Positions 26,176 through 34,877 of a DNA stretch of 64,000 nt are shown here, in pieces (position 1 is the stretch's first letter; each line of letters starts with the position of its first letter). The DNA lies in assembly GCA_005223185.1 (NCBI GenBank), contig NJBN01000001.1, forward strand, positions 62,001 through 126,000. The letters run 5' to 3'. The notes under the pieces are model-generated. The model was given only the letters and a program-made list of their open reading frames with translations. It was not told the DNA's origin and did not search any database. This DNA comes from a candidate division LCP-89 bacterium B3_LCP. Its GTDB lineage: Bacteria; Electryoneota; B3-LCP. Position numbers and translations under genes: made by a program.

Positions 26176-27148
26176 GATGAACATGGTTCAGGCGATAAAC
26201 CTTGGTCTGTTTCAGGAGATGAGCAAAGACGACAGCGTTGTTGTACTGGGTGAAGACGTCGGCGTTGACGAAGGGGTTTTTCGGGTCACTGCCGGTTTGT
26301 TGGAGAAGTACGGCGAAGATCGCGTAATAGATACGCCGCTGGCGGAATCGGGAATCTTCGGGACTTCTATAGGTATGGCATTAGCCGGACTTAAACCCGT
26401 CTGCGAGATGCAATTTTCCGGCTTCTCCTATCTGATAACTCACCAGTTGGAAGGACATGCATCCAGGTTTCGGTCTCGTTCGCAGGGCGATTGGACGGTA
26501 CCTTTGGTTGTCAGAATGCCGTACGGCGGCGGAGTGAGAGCTATGGAACATCATAGCGAAAGCAGAGAAGCTCTCTACGCTACTATCCCCGGTGTGAAGG
26601 TTGTAATACCATCTACGCCGCGCAACGCCCGGGCGCTAATAGTGGCGGCGGTCAGGGATCCGGATCCGGTGATATTCATGGAACCCAAGCGTTCTTACCG
26701 AGCCTTTAGAGAAGAAGTGCCGGAAGAGGAAGAGGTGATGGAGATCGGTAAGGCGCAGGTTGTCCATGAGGGGGATGACATCACCGTTATTTCCTGGGGA
26801 GCGATGATGCGACCGACCATTCAAACAGTGGATAAAATTGGGGAAAAACTGGGTAAGAAGGTTGAACTCATCGACCTGCTAACTGTCAGCCCGATGGACA
26901 GTATAACCATCACCGAATCGGTTAAGAAGACAGGCAGATGCGTAATCGTCCAGGAAGCGCCCAAGAACATGGGGGTTGCTTCAGAGATCATCGCCAGGAT
27001 AAATGACAAGGTGTTGATGTATCTGGAAGCTCCGGTGAAGCGAGTGACCAATTACGACGTCGTTACTCCCTACTTTGGCAGAGAGACTAACTATTTCCCC
27101 ACGCCTGATAGGATATACCGGGCTATCGAAGAGACCCTTAACTTTTAG
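26168..27148 (+). CDS. pdhB: Pyruvate/2-oxoacid dehydrogenase E1 component, beta subunit
   Basis: 326 residues. ATG 26168 is chosen over the in-frame 26144 since AAAGGGGA stands 8-9 nt before it; the gene then overlaps the pdhA stop by 8 nt, indicating coupling. Family blocks: VVVLGEDVGVDEGVFRVTAG, DTPLAESGIFGTSIGMALAG, and PYGGGVRAMEHHSES. The protein completes the thiamine diphosphate site with the alpha subunit. Confidence 0.92.
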   Translation: MPKMNMVQAINLGLFQEMSKDDSVVVLGEDVGVDEGVFRVTAGLLEKYGEDRVIDTPLAESGIFGTSIGMALAGLKPVCEMQFSGFSYLITHQLEGHASRFRSRSQGDWTVPLVVRMPYGGGVRAMEHHSESREALYATIPGVKVVIPSTPRNARALIVAAVRDPDPVIFMEPKRSYRAFREEVPEEEEVMEIGKAQVVHEGDDITVISWGAMMRPTIQTVDKIGEKLGKKVELIDLLTVSPMDSITITESVKKTGRCVIVQEAPKNMGVASEIIARINDKVLMYLEAPVKRVTNYDVVTPYFGRETNYFPTPDRIYRAIEETLNF

Positions 27149-27157
27149 GAGTGCACC

Positions 27158-28492
27158 ATGTTTGAATTTAAACTCCCAGACTTGGGCGAAGGCATCCACG
27201 AAGGTGAAATCCTGAAATGGTATGTCGAAGTCGGTGATGAAATAAAAGAGAACGACAACTTAGTTGACGTTGAAACTGACAAAGCGGCGGTTACCATAAC
27301 TTCACCGAAGGGCGGTAAAATAAGTGCGTTGAACGCCAAAATCGGCGATATCGTCAACGTCGGCGATGTGGTTGCGGTTATCGATGACGGTACTGGTGAA
27401 GCGGTTGCGCCAGCCCCTAAGGAGGAGAAAGTTGAGGCAGCTCCTGAACCTGTCGTGGTGGAACCTACAACTGAAGCTCCGACGCCTCCTGTCCCTATGG
27501 AGAGAGTCGGTCCAGTGGCAGCCGCCCCCGCTACACGTCGTCTGGCGCGGGAGTTGGGTGTTGATATCAATCAGGTGTCAGGAACAGGACCTGCTGGTAG
27601 AGTTATGGCTGATGACGTGAAGCAATTTGCCGAAAGAGGCGTTCCTGCACCTAAGGAAGTGCCCGTCTGCCCGGTTCCTCAGCCCGTAGAAGTTGAAGAG
27701 ACGAAAGCCCACGCTGAATTTGCCGCTCGCGCGGCTTCGACCATCCCCTTCCTGGACCTTGATCCTCTGCCGGATTTCACCCAGTGGGGACCTGTAGAGA
27801 TTGAGCCGCTTCGTTCCATCCGCAGAAAAGTAGCCCACCGGATGACCACTTCCTTCGTTCTGGTTCCGCATGTGTCTCACATGGACGAAGCGGACGTTAC
27901 CGATCTCGAAATTTTCAGAAAGCGTGAAAGAGAACGCCGTAAGGATAAACCAGGCGGACACCTCACACTGCTCGCCTTTGTGATCAAGGCGGTGACAGCA
28001 GGTATAAAAGCAACGCCTTCGTTCAATGCGAGTTTAGATCCCTTTAAAGAAGAAATAGTTTATAAGAAATTCTATAATATAGGAATTGCTGTAGATACAG
28101 GTAAAGGTTTGATGGTTCCCGTGATTCGTAACACCGACCGAATGAGCATCATGGAAATTTCCGCTGAGATTGAGAGGTTGGCGGCACAAGCTCGTGATGG
28201 CAACATCGACGTCAAAGACCTTCAGGGCGGAACCTTTACCATCACTAATATCGGACCCCTGGGTGGAACGGCGCTTCTGCCGACCATAAATTACCCCGAA
28301 GTCGGGATCCTGGCGATGGGTGCGGTACAGGAAAAACCGGTCGTTCGTAATGGTGAAATAGTAATCCGTAAGATTCTGCCGGTTACGCTGGCTTTCGATC
28401 ACCGCATCGCCGATGGAGCCGATGCAGCCAGGTTTGTGACGGAGATGGTGCGTGAACTGTCCGATCCAAATCTACTATTGTTAGAGACTTAA
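27158..28492 (+). CDS. pdhC: Dihydrolipoamide acyltransferase (E2) component
   Basis: 444 residues. Lipoyl domain 1-77 with lipoyl-Lys42 in VETDKAAVTI; an Ala/Pro/Glu-rich linker; peripheral subunit-binding domain about 124-157 (RRLARELGVDINQVSGTGPA); a second flexible stretch; catalytic domain about 210-444 with the active-site motif FDHRIADGADAARF. There is a single lipoyl domain, as in Bacillus PdhC. It forms the core of the complex and transfers the acyl group to CoA. Ten nt after pdhB. Confidence 0.94.
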   Translation: MFEFKLPDLGEGIHEGEILKWYVEVGDEIKENDNLVDVETDKAAVTITSPKGGKISALNAKIGDIVNVGDVVAVIDDGTGEAVAPAPKEEKVEAAPEPVVVEPTTEAPTPPVPMERVGPVAAAPATRRLARELGVDINQVSGTGPAGRVMADDVKQFAERGVPAPKEVPVCPVPQPVEVEETKAHAEFAARAASTIPFLDLDPLPDFTQWGPVEIEPLRSIRRKVAHRMTTSFVLVPHVSHMDEADVTDLEIFRKRERERRKDKPGGHLTLLAFVIKAVTAGIKATPSFNASLDPFKEEIVYKKFYNIGIAVDTGKGLMVPVIRNTDRMSIMEISAEIERLAAQARDGNIDVKDLQGGTFTITNIGPLGGTALLPTINYPEVGILAMGAVQEKPVVRNGEIVIRKILPVTLAFDHRIADGADAARFVTEMVRELSDPNLLLLET

Positions 28493-28515
28493 GAATCCAC
28501 TACTGGAGATAAATC

Positions 28516-29934
28516 ATGGTTATGGGGAGCCTTAAAGAAGAAGCCGAAGTTGCAGTAATCGGCGGCGGTCCCGGCGGATATGTAGCTGCCATACGCGCGG
28601 CTGATCTGGGTAAGGAAGTTGTCCTTGTCGATGAACGTGAAAAGTTAGGCGGCACCTGCTTAATTGAGGGCTGTATACCTTCGAAAGTACTGATCAATGC
28701 TGTGGAAATTGCCCAAACCGCCCGCGAAGCAGACAAAATCGGGCTATCCTTCAAGGACGTCCAATTTGACCTGGACAAACTGCGCGGCTGGACCAATTCC
28801 GTTGTGGATAAATTGACTGGAGGCATTGATGGATTGTTGAAACGCAGGGGCGTGGAGGTGATCCACGGAAGGGCGCGTTTCGAGAGCAATAAATCGCTGG
28901 CGATTGAGGGCGGTGAGGTCGCAGGAATAGACTTCAAACACTGCATAATCGCCACAGGATCGCGCGTGAATCGCATTCCTGCAGCAGAAGGATTGGACGT
29001 CTGGACCTCCCGGGAAGCGCTGCAACTCCCGGAACTTCCTGAGCGGCTGTTGGTAGTCGGAGGGGGTTACATCGGGTTGGAATTAGGGTTGGTGTATGCT
29101 GGATTGGGGTCAAAGGTGACAGTCGTGGAATTCTCACCCGGGCTGCTTCCTGGCGCAGACCACGACTTGGTTCGAGTTATGGTCAAGCACTGCGAAAAAC
29201 GCTTCGATAAGATAATGTATGAATCGAAGGTGGTGGGTATCGAGCAGGTTTCCGGTGGCTTTGCTGTGAGTGTTGAGCATGGGGGAGAGGTCAGTAAGTT
29301 AGAAACTGATCGGGTGATGACTGCTGTAGGCAGGCGACCGAATACGGACAATATAAGCATTGACAAAACCGATGTGAAGGTTAACGATCACGGCTTCATC
29401 GAGGTAGATGCAGAGGGAAGAACGGCAGTTTCAAATATTTACGCCATCGGTGATGTAGTTCCCGGACCTATGCTGGCGCATAAAGCCAGCAGGGAAGCTC
29501 ACGTCGTAGCTGAAGTTATAGCACAGAAGAAATCAGCTTTTGACAATCGCGCCATCCCAGCGGTCGTCTTCACCAATCCGGAGATTGCCTGGTCAGGATT
29601 AACCGAACGCGAGGCTAAAGAGAAGGGGATAGAAATCAAAGTGGGACGTTTTCCCTTGCAGGCACTGGGACGCGCTCAGACTTTAGGTCGCACCGATGGG
29701 CTGGTAAAGGTAATTTCCCATCCTGATACAGGACTTGTTCTGGGTGTCGGCATGGTCGGGCCGCATGCTTCAGAGCTTATCTCCGAAGGAACGCTGGCGA
29801 TTGAGATGGGTGCTACTTTGGAAGATATCATCGTCACCATTCACCCGCACCCCACCTTGTCGGAAGCGATCATGGAAGCGGCTGAAGTTGCGGCAGGCGA
29901 ACCGGTGCATATCAATCCGCCGCTTAAACGGTGA
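28516..29934 (+). CDS. lpdA: Dihydrolipoamide dehydrogenase (E3)
   Basis: 472 residues. FAD-binding GGGPGGYVAAIRAADLG at about 17-33, redox-active disulfide in GGTCLIEGCIPSK (Cys48 and Cys53), NAD-binding GGGYIGLELGLVYAGLG, FAD motif NIYAIGDV, and the C-terminal catalytic His-Glu pair in HPHPTLSEA. It reoxidises dihydrolipoamide using NAD+. The short N-terminal extension before EVAVIGGG allows an alternative start at the second Met (28522). It overlaps the lipoate ligase gene by 4 nt. Confidence 0.95.
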   Translation: MVMGSLKEEAEVAVIGGGPGGYVAAIRAADLGKEVVLVDEREKLGGTCLIEGCIPSKVLINAVEIAQTAREADKIGLSFKDVQFDLDKLRGWTNSVVDKLTGGIDGLLKRRGVEVIHGRARFESNKSLAIEGGEVAGIDFKHCIIATGSRVNRIPAAEGLDVWTSREALQLPELPERLLVVGGGYIGLELGLVYAGLGSKVTVVEFSPGLLPGADHDLVRVMVKHCEKRFDKIMYESKVVGIEQVSGGFAVSVEHGGEVSKLETDRVMTAVGRRPNTDNISIDKTDVKVNDHGFIEVDAEGRTAVSNIYAIGDVVPGPMLAHKASREAHVVAEVIAQKKSAFDNRAIPAVVFTNPEIAWSGLTEREAKEKGIEIKVGRFPLQALGRAQTLGRTDGLVKVISHPDTGLVLGVGMVGPHASELISEGTLAIEMGATLEDIIVTIHPHPTLSEAIMEAAEVAAGEPVHINPPLKR

Positions 29935-30593
29935 TCAGATTGATCGAAATAGCTGAAAGTCAAGTAATTGAGGATTACGAAGTTGACCTTGACATAATCA
30001 ACATCTGCCGAATCAAGCGCCAACCGCAGTGCAAAGTGTACGTGCCCAAAGAAACGGCAGTTGTGGTAGGACGGGGTGGCAAAGCTCACCTTGAGGTTAA
30101 TCTGGAAGCCTGCCAGTCGGATAGCGTCCCGGTCGTACGCCGACCTGGTGGCGGCTGCGCGGTAGTCATCGATCCCGGGAACGTCATCATATCTGTAGTT
30201 CTGCCCACGGAGGGAATAGAGGGTAACAAACAGTACTTTGACAGGTTGTCGCAGTGGGTGATCGACAGACTTGCCGAAGCGGGTATTACCAACGTTTACC
30301 AGGATGGAATATCAGACTTAGTCATTGACGACCACAAAATCGGCGGTTCCAGCATCTACCGCAATCAGGATTACCTGTACTATTCCACCACGATTCTGGC
30401 TAATCCACAATTGCACCTGATAGACCGGTATTTGCAGCACCCGCCCAAAGAACCCCCATACAGGCGCAATCGATCGCACCGGGAGTTCCTGGGGACGTTA
30501 TCGGTAAAGTTTGGTGAAGATTATTCTGCTCAATTGCTGGCAGATTCCCTGAAGAAATCCATTTCCAGTGAACAGTTGATATCGCTGATTTAA
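29931..30593 (+). CDS. lplA: Lipoate-protein ligase-like protein (biotin/lipoate A/B ligase family)
   Basis: 220 residues from GTG 29931, which overlaps the lpdA stop. Family motifs: VVRRPGGGCAVVIDPGNVIIS and the catalytic-Lys region DDHKIGGSSIYRNQDYLYYS. At 220 residues it lacks the C-terminal accessory domain of E. coli LplA, resembling the large domain alone or a LipM-like octanoyltransferase. In this operon it would attach lipoate to Lys42 of the E2. It may need a partner for lipoate activation; which of the two reactions it performs is not settled by sequence. Confidence 0.82.
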   Translation: MIRLIEIAESQVIEDYEVDLDIINICRIKRQPQCKVYVPKETAVVVGRGGKAHLEVNLEACQSDSVPVVRRPGGGCAVVIDPGNVIISVVLPTEGIEGNKQYFDRLSQWVIDRLAEAGITNVYQDGISDLVIDDHKIGGSSIYRNQDYLYYSTTILANPQLHLIDRYLQHPPKEPPYRRNRSHREFLGTLSVKFGEDYSAQLLADSLKKSISSEQLISLI

Positions 30594-30613
30594 TCATCCT
30601 TCTTGAGCGTTTC

Positions 30614-31426
30614 ATGTTGGAGTTTTTAGAACAATTCAACCCTATCGTCCAGACGCTTTTCGGGACGGGATTCACCTGGTTCATGACGGCTGCTGGAGCG
30701 GCTGTTGTCTTCCTGGCGAAGAACCTGAATAGACGCCTCAATGATGGCATGCTGGGATTCGCTGCCGGAGTGATGATAGCGGCGAGTTACTGGTCGTTAT
30801 TAGCCCCCGCCATCGAGATGTCGGAAGGAGGGGTTTTACCAGCCTATATGCCTGCCGTCATCGGCTTTTTGCTGGGCGGTATATTCTTGCGGGGAATAGA
30901 CATGATCCTTCCGCATCTGCATTTGGGCGATCCCATAGAAAAGGCAGAAGGCGTTAAGACTAACTTTCAGAAAACCACTCTGCTGGTTCTGGCAATAACG
31001 CTGCATAATATCCCTGAAGGCTTGGCGGTTGGCGTAGCATTCGGAGCTGTCGCTGCCGGGTTGGATTCCGCCACCCTGCCCGCTGCCGTAGCGCTGGCGA
31101 TTGGAATAGGTATTCAGAACTTTCCTGAGGGGACGGCGGTTTCCATGCCGCTGCGCCGTGAAGGACTGTCCCGGCTGAAGAGTTTCTGGTATGGGCAGCT
31201 TTCCGGTATGCCGGAACCGATCGCTGGAATTATCGGTGCGCTGATTGTAATGTCTTCCCGCGCTATTCTGCCGTACGCTCTGGCATTCGCTGCGGGCGCC
31301 ATGATCTTCGTGGTGGCAGAAGAGGTTATCCCTGAAGCACAGCGAGATGGGAATCGGGACATCGCCACAGCGGGTGTGATGATCGGTTTCGCCGTGATGA
31401 TGACTCTGGACGTGGCGCTTGGTTAA
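30614..31426 (+). CDS. zupT: ZIP family divalent metal transporter
   Basis: 270 residues, eight expected helices. The metal pathway motifs are complete: ITLHNIPEGLAVGVAFGAV in helix IV and IGIQNFPEGTAVSMPLR in helix V, with GQLSGMPEPIAGIIGAL in helix VI. A His-rich loop (MILPHLHLGDP) lies between III and IV. It imports zinc or iron. It is 20 nt after the lipoate ligase gene, perhaps by chance of operon growth, and 39 nt before the small winged-helix gene. Confidence 0.9.
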   Translation: MLEFLEQFNPIVQTLFGTGFTWFMTAAGAAVVFLAKNLNRRLNDGMLGFAAGVMIAASYWSLLAPAIEMSEGGVLPAYMPAVIGFLLGGIFLRGIDMILPHLHLGDPIEKAEGVKTNFQKTTLLVLAITLHNIPEGLAVGVAFGAVAAGLDSATLPAAVALAIGIGIQNFPEGTAVSMPLRREGLSRLKSFWYGQLSGMPEPIAGIIGALIVMSSRAILPYALAFAAGAMIFVVAEEVIPEAQRDGNRDIATAGVMIGFAVMMTLDVALG

Positions 31427-31465
31427 AAGAAGTATAGAAGTAGAGAAGAAAAGAAGGGAAGAATT

Positions 31466-31672
31466 ATGATCGATGATGAAGGAAAGAAAGTACTTAAAGC
31501 GCTGGTAGGATTCACTGATCCAGCTTCAGGGAAGGACATCGCCAACGCTTCCGGTCTGGATGCCAAAGTTGTGTCCAATAAGATCAAAACCCTTAAGACC
31601 AAAGGCTTGGTGGACAGCCCGGCCCGCTGTAAATACGCCGTTACGGCAGCAGGCAAGGATGAATTGTCGTAA
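31466..31672 (+). CDS. Small winged-helix DNA-binding protein
   Basis: 68 residues: a single helix-turn-helix with wing. Helices SGKDIANASGLDAKVVSNKIKTL and the wing segment ARCKYAVTAAG resemble MarR/ArsR-like minimal wHTH domains of FCB and archaeal genomes. One Cys lies at the wing. AAGGGAAG precedes the ATG. Target unknown; the ZIP transporter gene directly upstream is a candidate. The repeat region starts 7 nt after the stop. Confidence 0.75.
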   Translation: MIDDEGKKVLKALVGFTDPASGKDIANASGLDAKVVSNKIKTLKTKGLVDSPARCKYAVTAAGKDELS

Positions 31673-31679
31673 TTCACCC

Positions 31680-31735
31680 GTCATTGCCCCATAGGGGTCC
31701 CTACGGGACGAGGAACGAAGAGACGAAGCAATCTC
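31680..31735 (+). repeat. Dispersed palindromic repeat, copy 2
   Basis: Starts GTCATTGCCCC and ends GACGAAGCAATCTC like the copy at 21453; the middle holds CCCCATAGGGG and GTCCCTACGGGAC, each a small palindrome. It lies at the convergent end of two units. Confidence 0.7.
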
Positions 31736-31780
31736 ATTATCTGTGGCGTCAGAAGCCCTCGTCTGACGCAATTCAACGAC

Positions 31781-31820
31781 AAAAAGCGTCATTCTGGCTT
31801 GTCCAGAATCTGACGCTTTT
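31781..31820. repeat. Two-copy hairpin element, copy 1
   Basis: AAGCGTCA and TGACGCTT enclose a second stem TTCTGG/CCAGAA. The T-rich end also makes it a possible bidirectional terminator. The same sequence is found at 37514-37552, in both cases between convergent genes. Confidence 0.75.
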
Positions 31821-31839
31821 CTCTATAGGCTGACAAATG

Positions 31840-32131
31840 AGCCTCCTTCAGGGGGCTTTTACTATCCGTAGGCCAGTGCTTTAGCGCTGGACGTTCCTTA
31901 CACCACCCGGAAATAAATTTCCGGGCTAATTTTATGCTGTCCCCTTAAGGGGACGCTCTTCATCGCCATAGGATTAAAATCCTATGCCCTGATTTAAGGT
32001 AAATTGGTTAAAACCAATAGTGATGATAGTAATCTCACCAGTCGCTTCAGCGACTTGACCCTAAGTCTGGGCGTACGAATTTATTCGTGCGGTCCCCGGG
32101 AAATGGTGGACTGCGCTGTGCATAGCCCACC
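31840..32131. repeat. Train of nine different hairpins with regular pitch
   Basis: Hairpins at 31840-31857, 31873-31890, 31906-31925, 31939-31954, 31967-31986, 32003-32018, 32040-32055, 32073-32090 and 32105-32131. Stem sequences differ, but centre-to-centre spacing is 30-37 nt throughout and the first eight have four-base loops of the form TNNA (TTCA, TTTA, TAAA, TTAA, TAAA, TAAA, TTCA, TTTA). Stems are 5-8 bp with G-T pairs in some, for example CCAGTGC-TTTA-GCGCTGG. The region codes for nothing plausible. It resembles REP-like palindromes mobilised by Y1 (RAYT) transposases, but no transposase gene is in the window. Confidence 0.75.
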
Positions 32132-32181
32132 CTACAAAACTGGTTATGTAGGATGGACTAAACTAAGTGCGTTGGAGACGC

Positions 32182-32997
32182 TCATTCGGAACTATCCACC
32201 GCTTTCTGTTCGAGTTGGATTTCAGTATTTTTTACTTCATCGAAAGACTCAATCCACTGCTTTAGACGATTAGCATGGTCAGGCGTTAATTCATCGAAAT
32301 CGTTAACGTGGAGGTGAATCACTATAGATATATTGCTATTTCTTGATTGTTCAGGTAGTTTTTGTCCTTCCACCTCATTCTCCATGATAGGGCTACTATC
32401 CCCATTAGTCAGTATACCAAGCCCTGCCTGTTTCTCAATACCGTCGAGATTCCCCCGTGTCAGTACACCGCTCTCATCAACTACTATAAGGTCGGTGTAA
32501 ACAATAAAATCAATCAGAAAATCCAACGCATTAGAGTCCCCTTCGGGTGCACCACATTTAAGGGCTAACGATTTTCTTAGATCACTTTTTCTTAGACTTG
32601 AACGCAAGGCGAGATTCTGAATAGCCACCTGCCCGTACCAACAGCCAACAACAATCCTTCGAAGATGAGATTTGGCGCCATTCTCATCCCAAGCAGATTC
32701 GCGTGCAAACCGAATTGCGCTCTCGCTCGGCACATAATAGCCATACTTTGGCATTATTAAAATCCCCGACTCTTCCAGGAAGCGGTTATTGCTACTAACC
32801 GTTGTTGGGTTAATTCCTGCTGCGCCCGCAACATCCTTAAATTTAACCTCGGCCTCACCCCCATTCGAAGCGACAGCGTAGCCCTTGATGATCCTAACTA
32901 ACGTCTCTACGCTGGATCTCGGTAGTGCTTTCTCAGCAGCCAATTTGGCTGAACGAGCTTTTGCCTCAACTTCTTTTATAGTTTCATTCTCACTCAT
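32182..32997 (-). CDS. Winged-helix protein, partner of the P-loop ATPase (function unknown)
   Basis: 271 residues, not recognised. After a charged helical N-terminus, residues about 22-95 look like a winged helix (FKDVAGAAGINPTTVSSNNR, then ESGILIMPKYGYYVPS). A second helical domain follows (about 100-185), possibly another winged helix ending in VYTDLIVVDESGVLTRG. The tail holds a beta strand SISIVIHLHV-like segment (NISIVIHLHVNDFDELTPDH) and an acidic end. Its ATG lies inside the 3' end of the ATPase gene (8-nt overlap), so the two are translated together. It could be a DNA-binding or adaptor subunit controlled by the ATPase. Confidence 0.75.
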   Translation of the reverse strand: MSENETIKEVEAKARSAKLAAEKALPRSSVETLVRIIKGYAVASNGGEAEVKFKDVAGAAGINPTTVSSNNRFLEESGILIMPKYGYYVPSESAIRFARESAWDENGAKSHLRRIVVGCWYGQVAIQNLALRSSLRKSDLRKSLALKCGAPEGDSNALDFLIDFIVYTDLIVVDESGVLTRGNLDGIEKQAGLGILTNGDSSPIMENEVEGQKLPEQSRNSNISIVIHLHVNDFDELTPDHANRLKQWIESFDEVKNTEIQLEQKAVDSSE

Positions 32998-34372
32998 CGC
33001 CTTCTCCTATTTCCAATGCTAGGCTATATAGAAATGGGATTTCAAAACTATCAGATAGGTTTACAGCCCTTCTATCTTTGATTGCTATAGCCCCTACTCG
33101 TACGAGATCTGCTATTACTATATTTGCATCTAGCGAATCTTCTCTACCCAACGCCTTACTCAACTCTGAACGACTGAAGCAACGCGACGCGCTGCCCTTA
33201 AGTTGGTCATAAGTATCCTTATAGTTCTGAAATACTTGGAGAAAATCATTAAGCTTGGATGCGGCCGTGCGCTCCACTGCTTCGTGGATGGCCTGCCATG
33301 AGACCAGCTTTCCATTCGTAGGCGTATTGATATCCTGATTATTGAAGTTTTGTTGCGTCCTTTGTGCTGCGATGCAGAAGTTGATCAGGTCGCGTGGTAA
33401 AACATTACCATTTCCATCTTTGAGTAATTCATAAAGCTGATCAAAACTGTTAGGTATTTTTCCCTTCTTCCAATCGAAGATTTCGTTAATCCATTCTAAA
33501 CTTGTTGGAAAGGTTAGTAGATTGTCATGTGAAGGATGAAGCGGCCGAATTCGGTGAGCCAGTAATATTGCTAAATCTTCTCGGGACCACTCCAGATCCA
33601 GTTTTAAAGCGCTAAAATGGTCTTTGTTGACGTAAGTCAGCGAATGGTAAACATCGCTCCGAAAGAAGAGTTTAAATCGTATACGCTTTAGACGTAGTAA
33701 TTCCGCAACAGCCCTCATCAAATTGCTGAGTAGATCCTCAACATTATCATGATCGTGGCCGTTAATCGACACTTCATCGAGACTATCCAAGCAAATCCAG
33801 AGATCAGCACCTGATTCCTCAAACCATTGGTCCGCGGAATAGATTACATAGTCGATTTCAGTTGCTGCCAACGCTTTTTTAGGAGGAATTTCAGTCTTAA
33901 TGTGGTCACCTAATCCAACTGTAATTTTTATGGAACGCATTGATTGCCAGGCTGTAGGCACCTCATTCACCAAACCCCATCGAACCAGAAAACGCTCAAA
34001 GGCACTTCTTAATTCGCTTGGAAAATTAGGTTGTTCTAAGCATAAATTTGCTATAAGGCTTGCTATGTAGAAACGCCAGAGAATAACTTGTGAAGAAATA
34101 CCCAGTGGTTGTAGAGTGGCCCAATGATCTCGCAGTTTGGGCTCATCACTTATCCAAAGATTTGGTGGCGCAAAAATTGGGATTTCTGACTCCAGCTCAC
34201 TGAACATCTGAAATATCGCGCTCTTTCCTGCCCCCTTGGCACCCAAAATTATATAGGTTTTATCGGAGCAGGCAAGTGCGAATGACCCAGACCGATAAAA
34301 ATAATTTCTGAGTTGCCGTCGTTCCTGTTGGGCAGCACCCAATCCAAAATCTATTTTATCTAACATTTTCAC
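32990..34372 (-). CDS. P-loop ATPase, Sll1717-like family
   Basis: 460 residues. Walker A GAKGAGKS at 44-51, Walker B-like LWICLDSLDE at 191-200, and a helical C-terminal half with a possible winged helix at about 395-450 (CFSRSELSKALGREDSLDANIV). The order and spacing match STAND/KAP-like NTPases, in particular the Sll1717 group, whose function is not established; members are often in defence or accessory islands. No effector domain such as a nuclease, TIR or transmembrane segment is visible, so the downstream winged-helix protein or the ATPase itself must provide the output. First gene of the two-gene unit. Confidence 0.82.
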   Translation of the reverse strand: MKMLDKIDFGLGAAQQERRQLRNYFYRSGSFALACSDKTYIILGAKGAGKSAIFQMFSELESEIPIFAPPNLWISDEPKLRDHWATLQPLGISSQVILWRFYIASLIANLCLEQPNFPSELRSAFERFLVRWGLVNEVPTAWQSMRSIKITVGLGDHIKTEIPPKKALAATEIDYVIYSADQWFEESGADLWICLDSLDEVSINGHDHDNVEDLLSNLMRAVAELLRLKRIRFKLFFRSDVYHSLTYVNKDHFSALKLDLEWSREDLAILLAHRIRPLHPSHDNLLTFPTSLEWINEIFDWKKGKIPNSFDQLYELLKDGNGNVLPRDLINFCIAAQRTQQNFNNQDINTPTNGKLVSWQAIHEAVERTAASKLNDFLQVFQNYKDTYDQLKGSASRCFSRSELSKALGREDSLDANIVIADLVRVGAIAIKDRRAVNLSDSFEIPFLYSLALEIGEGDE

Positions 34373-34672
34373 ATGCTCGATCTATTAAGCTTGTTGTGAT
34401 TCACCGTACCTTTGGTTTATTCAAATATACAGAGTGGTAAATAGAAAATCAAGGGTTTTTCCTACAATAAGTATTCTATAATTAATTTGAAAATGACTTC
34501 TTAACACGATTAATTTAGATCCCGGCTTGCTTGCCAATCCGGGTTTGTCTCAAAGATTCTTTCCCCCTGTTTCCCCCAAAAACATAATTCAAAATCCTCA
34601 CTATGTCAACCATTATTTTCACCAATACCCCATAAATCCCGCCTCACCACCCCACATCCACCCATTCTCCTC
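34373..34672. other. AT-rich divergent intergenic region
   Basis: Gap between the ATPase cassette and the rubrerythrin gene. It contains one small inverted repeat (CCCGG...CCGGG near 34522-34543) and pyrimidine-rich plus-strand sequence. An ORF on the plus strand (34527-34850) has a composition unlike a protein and is not accepted. Confidence 0.4.
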
Positions 34673-34701
34673 TTGCTTTTTGGGGAGTTTTTTGTTATAT
34701 T
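34673..34701 (+). promoter_or_regulatory. Possible extended -10 promoter for rubrerythrin gene
   Basis: TTGCTT and TATATT are 17 nt apart, with TG one base before the -10 (TGTTATATT). The leader to the start codon would be about 170 nt. Confidence 0.35.
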
Positions 34702-34827
34702 GCATATATAGGCATATTTACATCCCGTGCCACCTCAACATCCCGCAACCTTTTCAACTTACCCCGACTTGCGTTAATTCTGTCCATCTGCTCATGTTTT
34801 CATACTTAAATTCACCGTCAATACTGT

Positions 34828-34847
34828 CCGACACTACATTCTGTCGG
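34828..34847. promoter_or_regulatory. Inverted repeat upstream of rubrerythrin gene
   Basis: CCGACA and TGTCGG, 8 nt apart, end 30 nt before the start codon. It differs from the PerR-like box at 15608, so another regulator or an RNA hairpin in the leader is possible. Confidence 0.4.
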
Positions 34848-34877
34848 TAAAATATGTCACTAAAAGGGGATTCAATC

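Noticed and set aside
31840-32131. Regular hairpin pitch suggested a CRISPR array
   Set aside because: There is no repeated unit; every stem differs, and no cas gene is in the window.
32004-32273. 89-codon ORF on the plus strand in the hairpin train
   Set aside because: It runs through palindromes and into the 3' end of the opposite gene; composition follows the repeats.
34527-34850. 107-codon ORF on the plus strand upstream of rubrerythrin
   Set aside because: Pro-, His- and Ser-rich composition from a pyrimidine-rich spacer, no ribosome binding site, and it overlaps promoter-like and operator-like elements.
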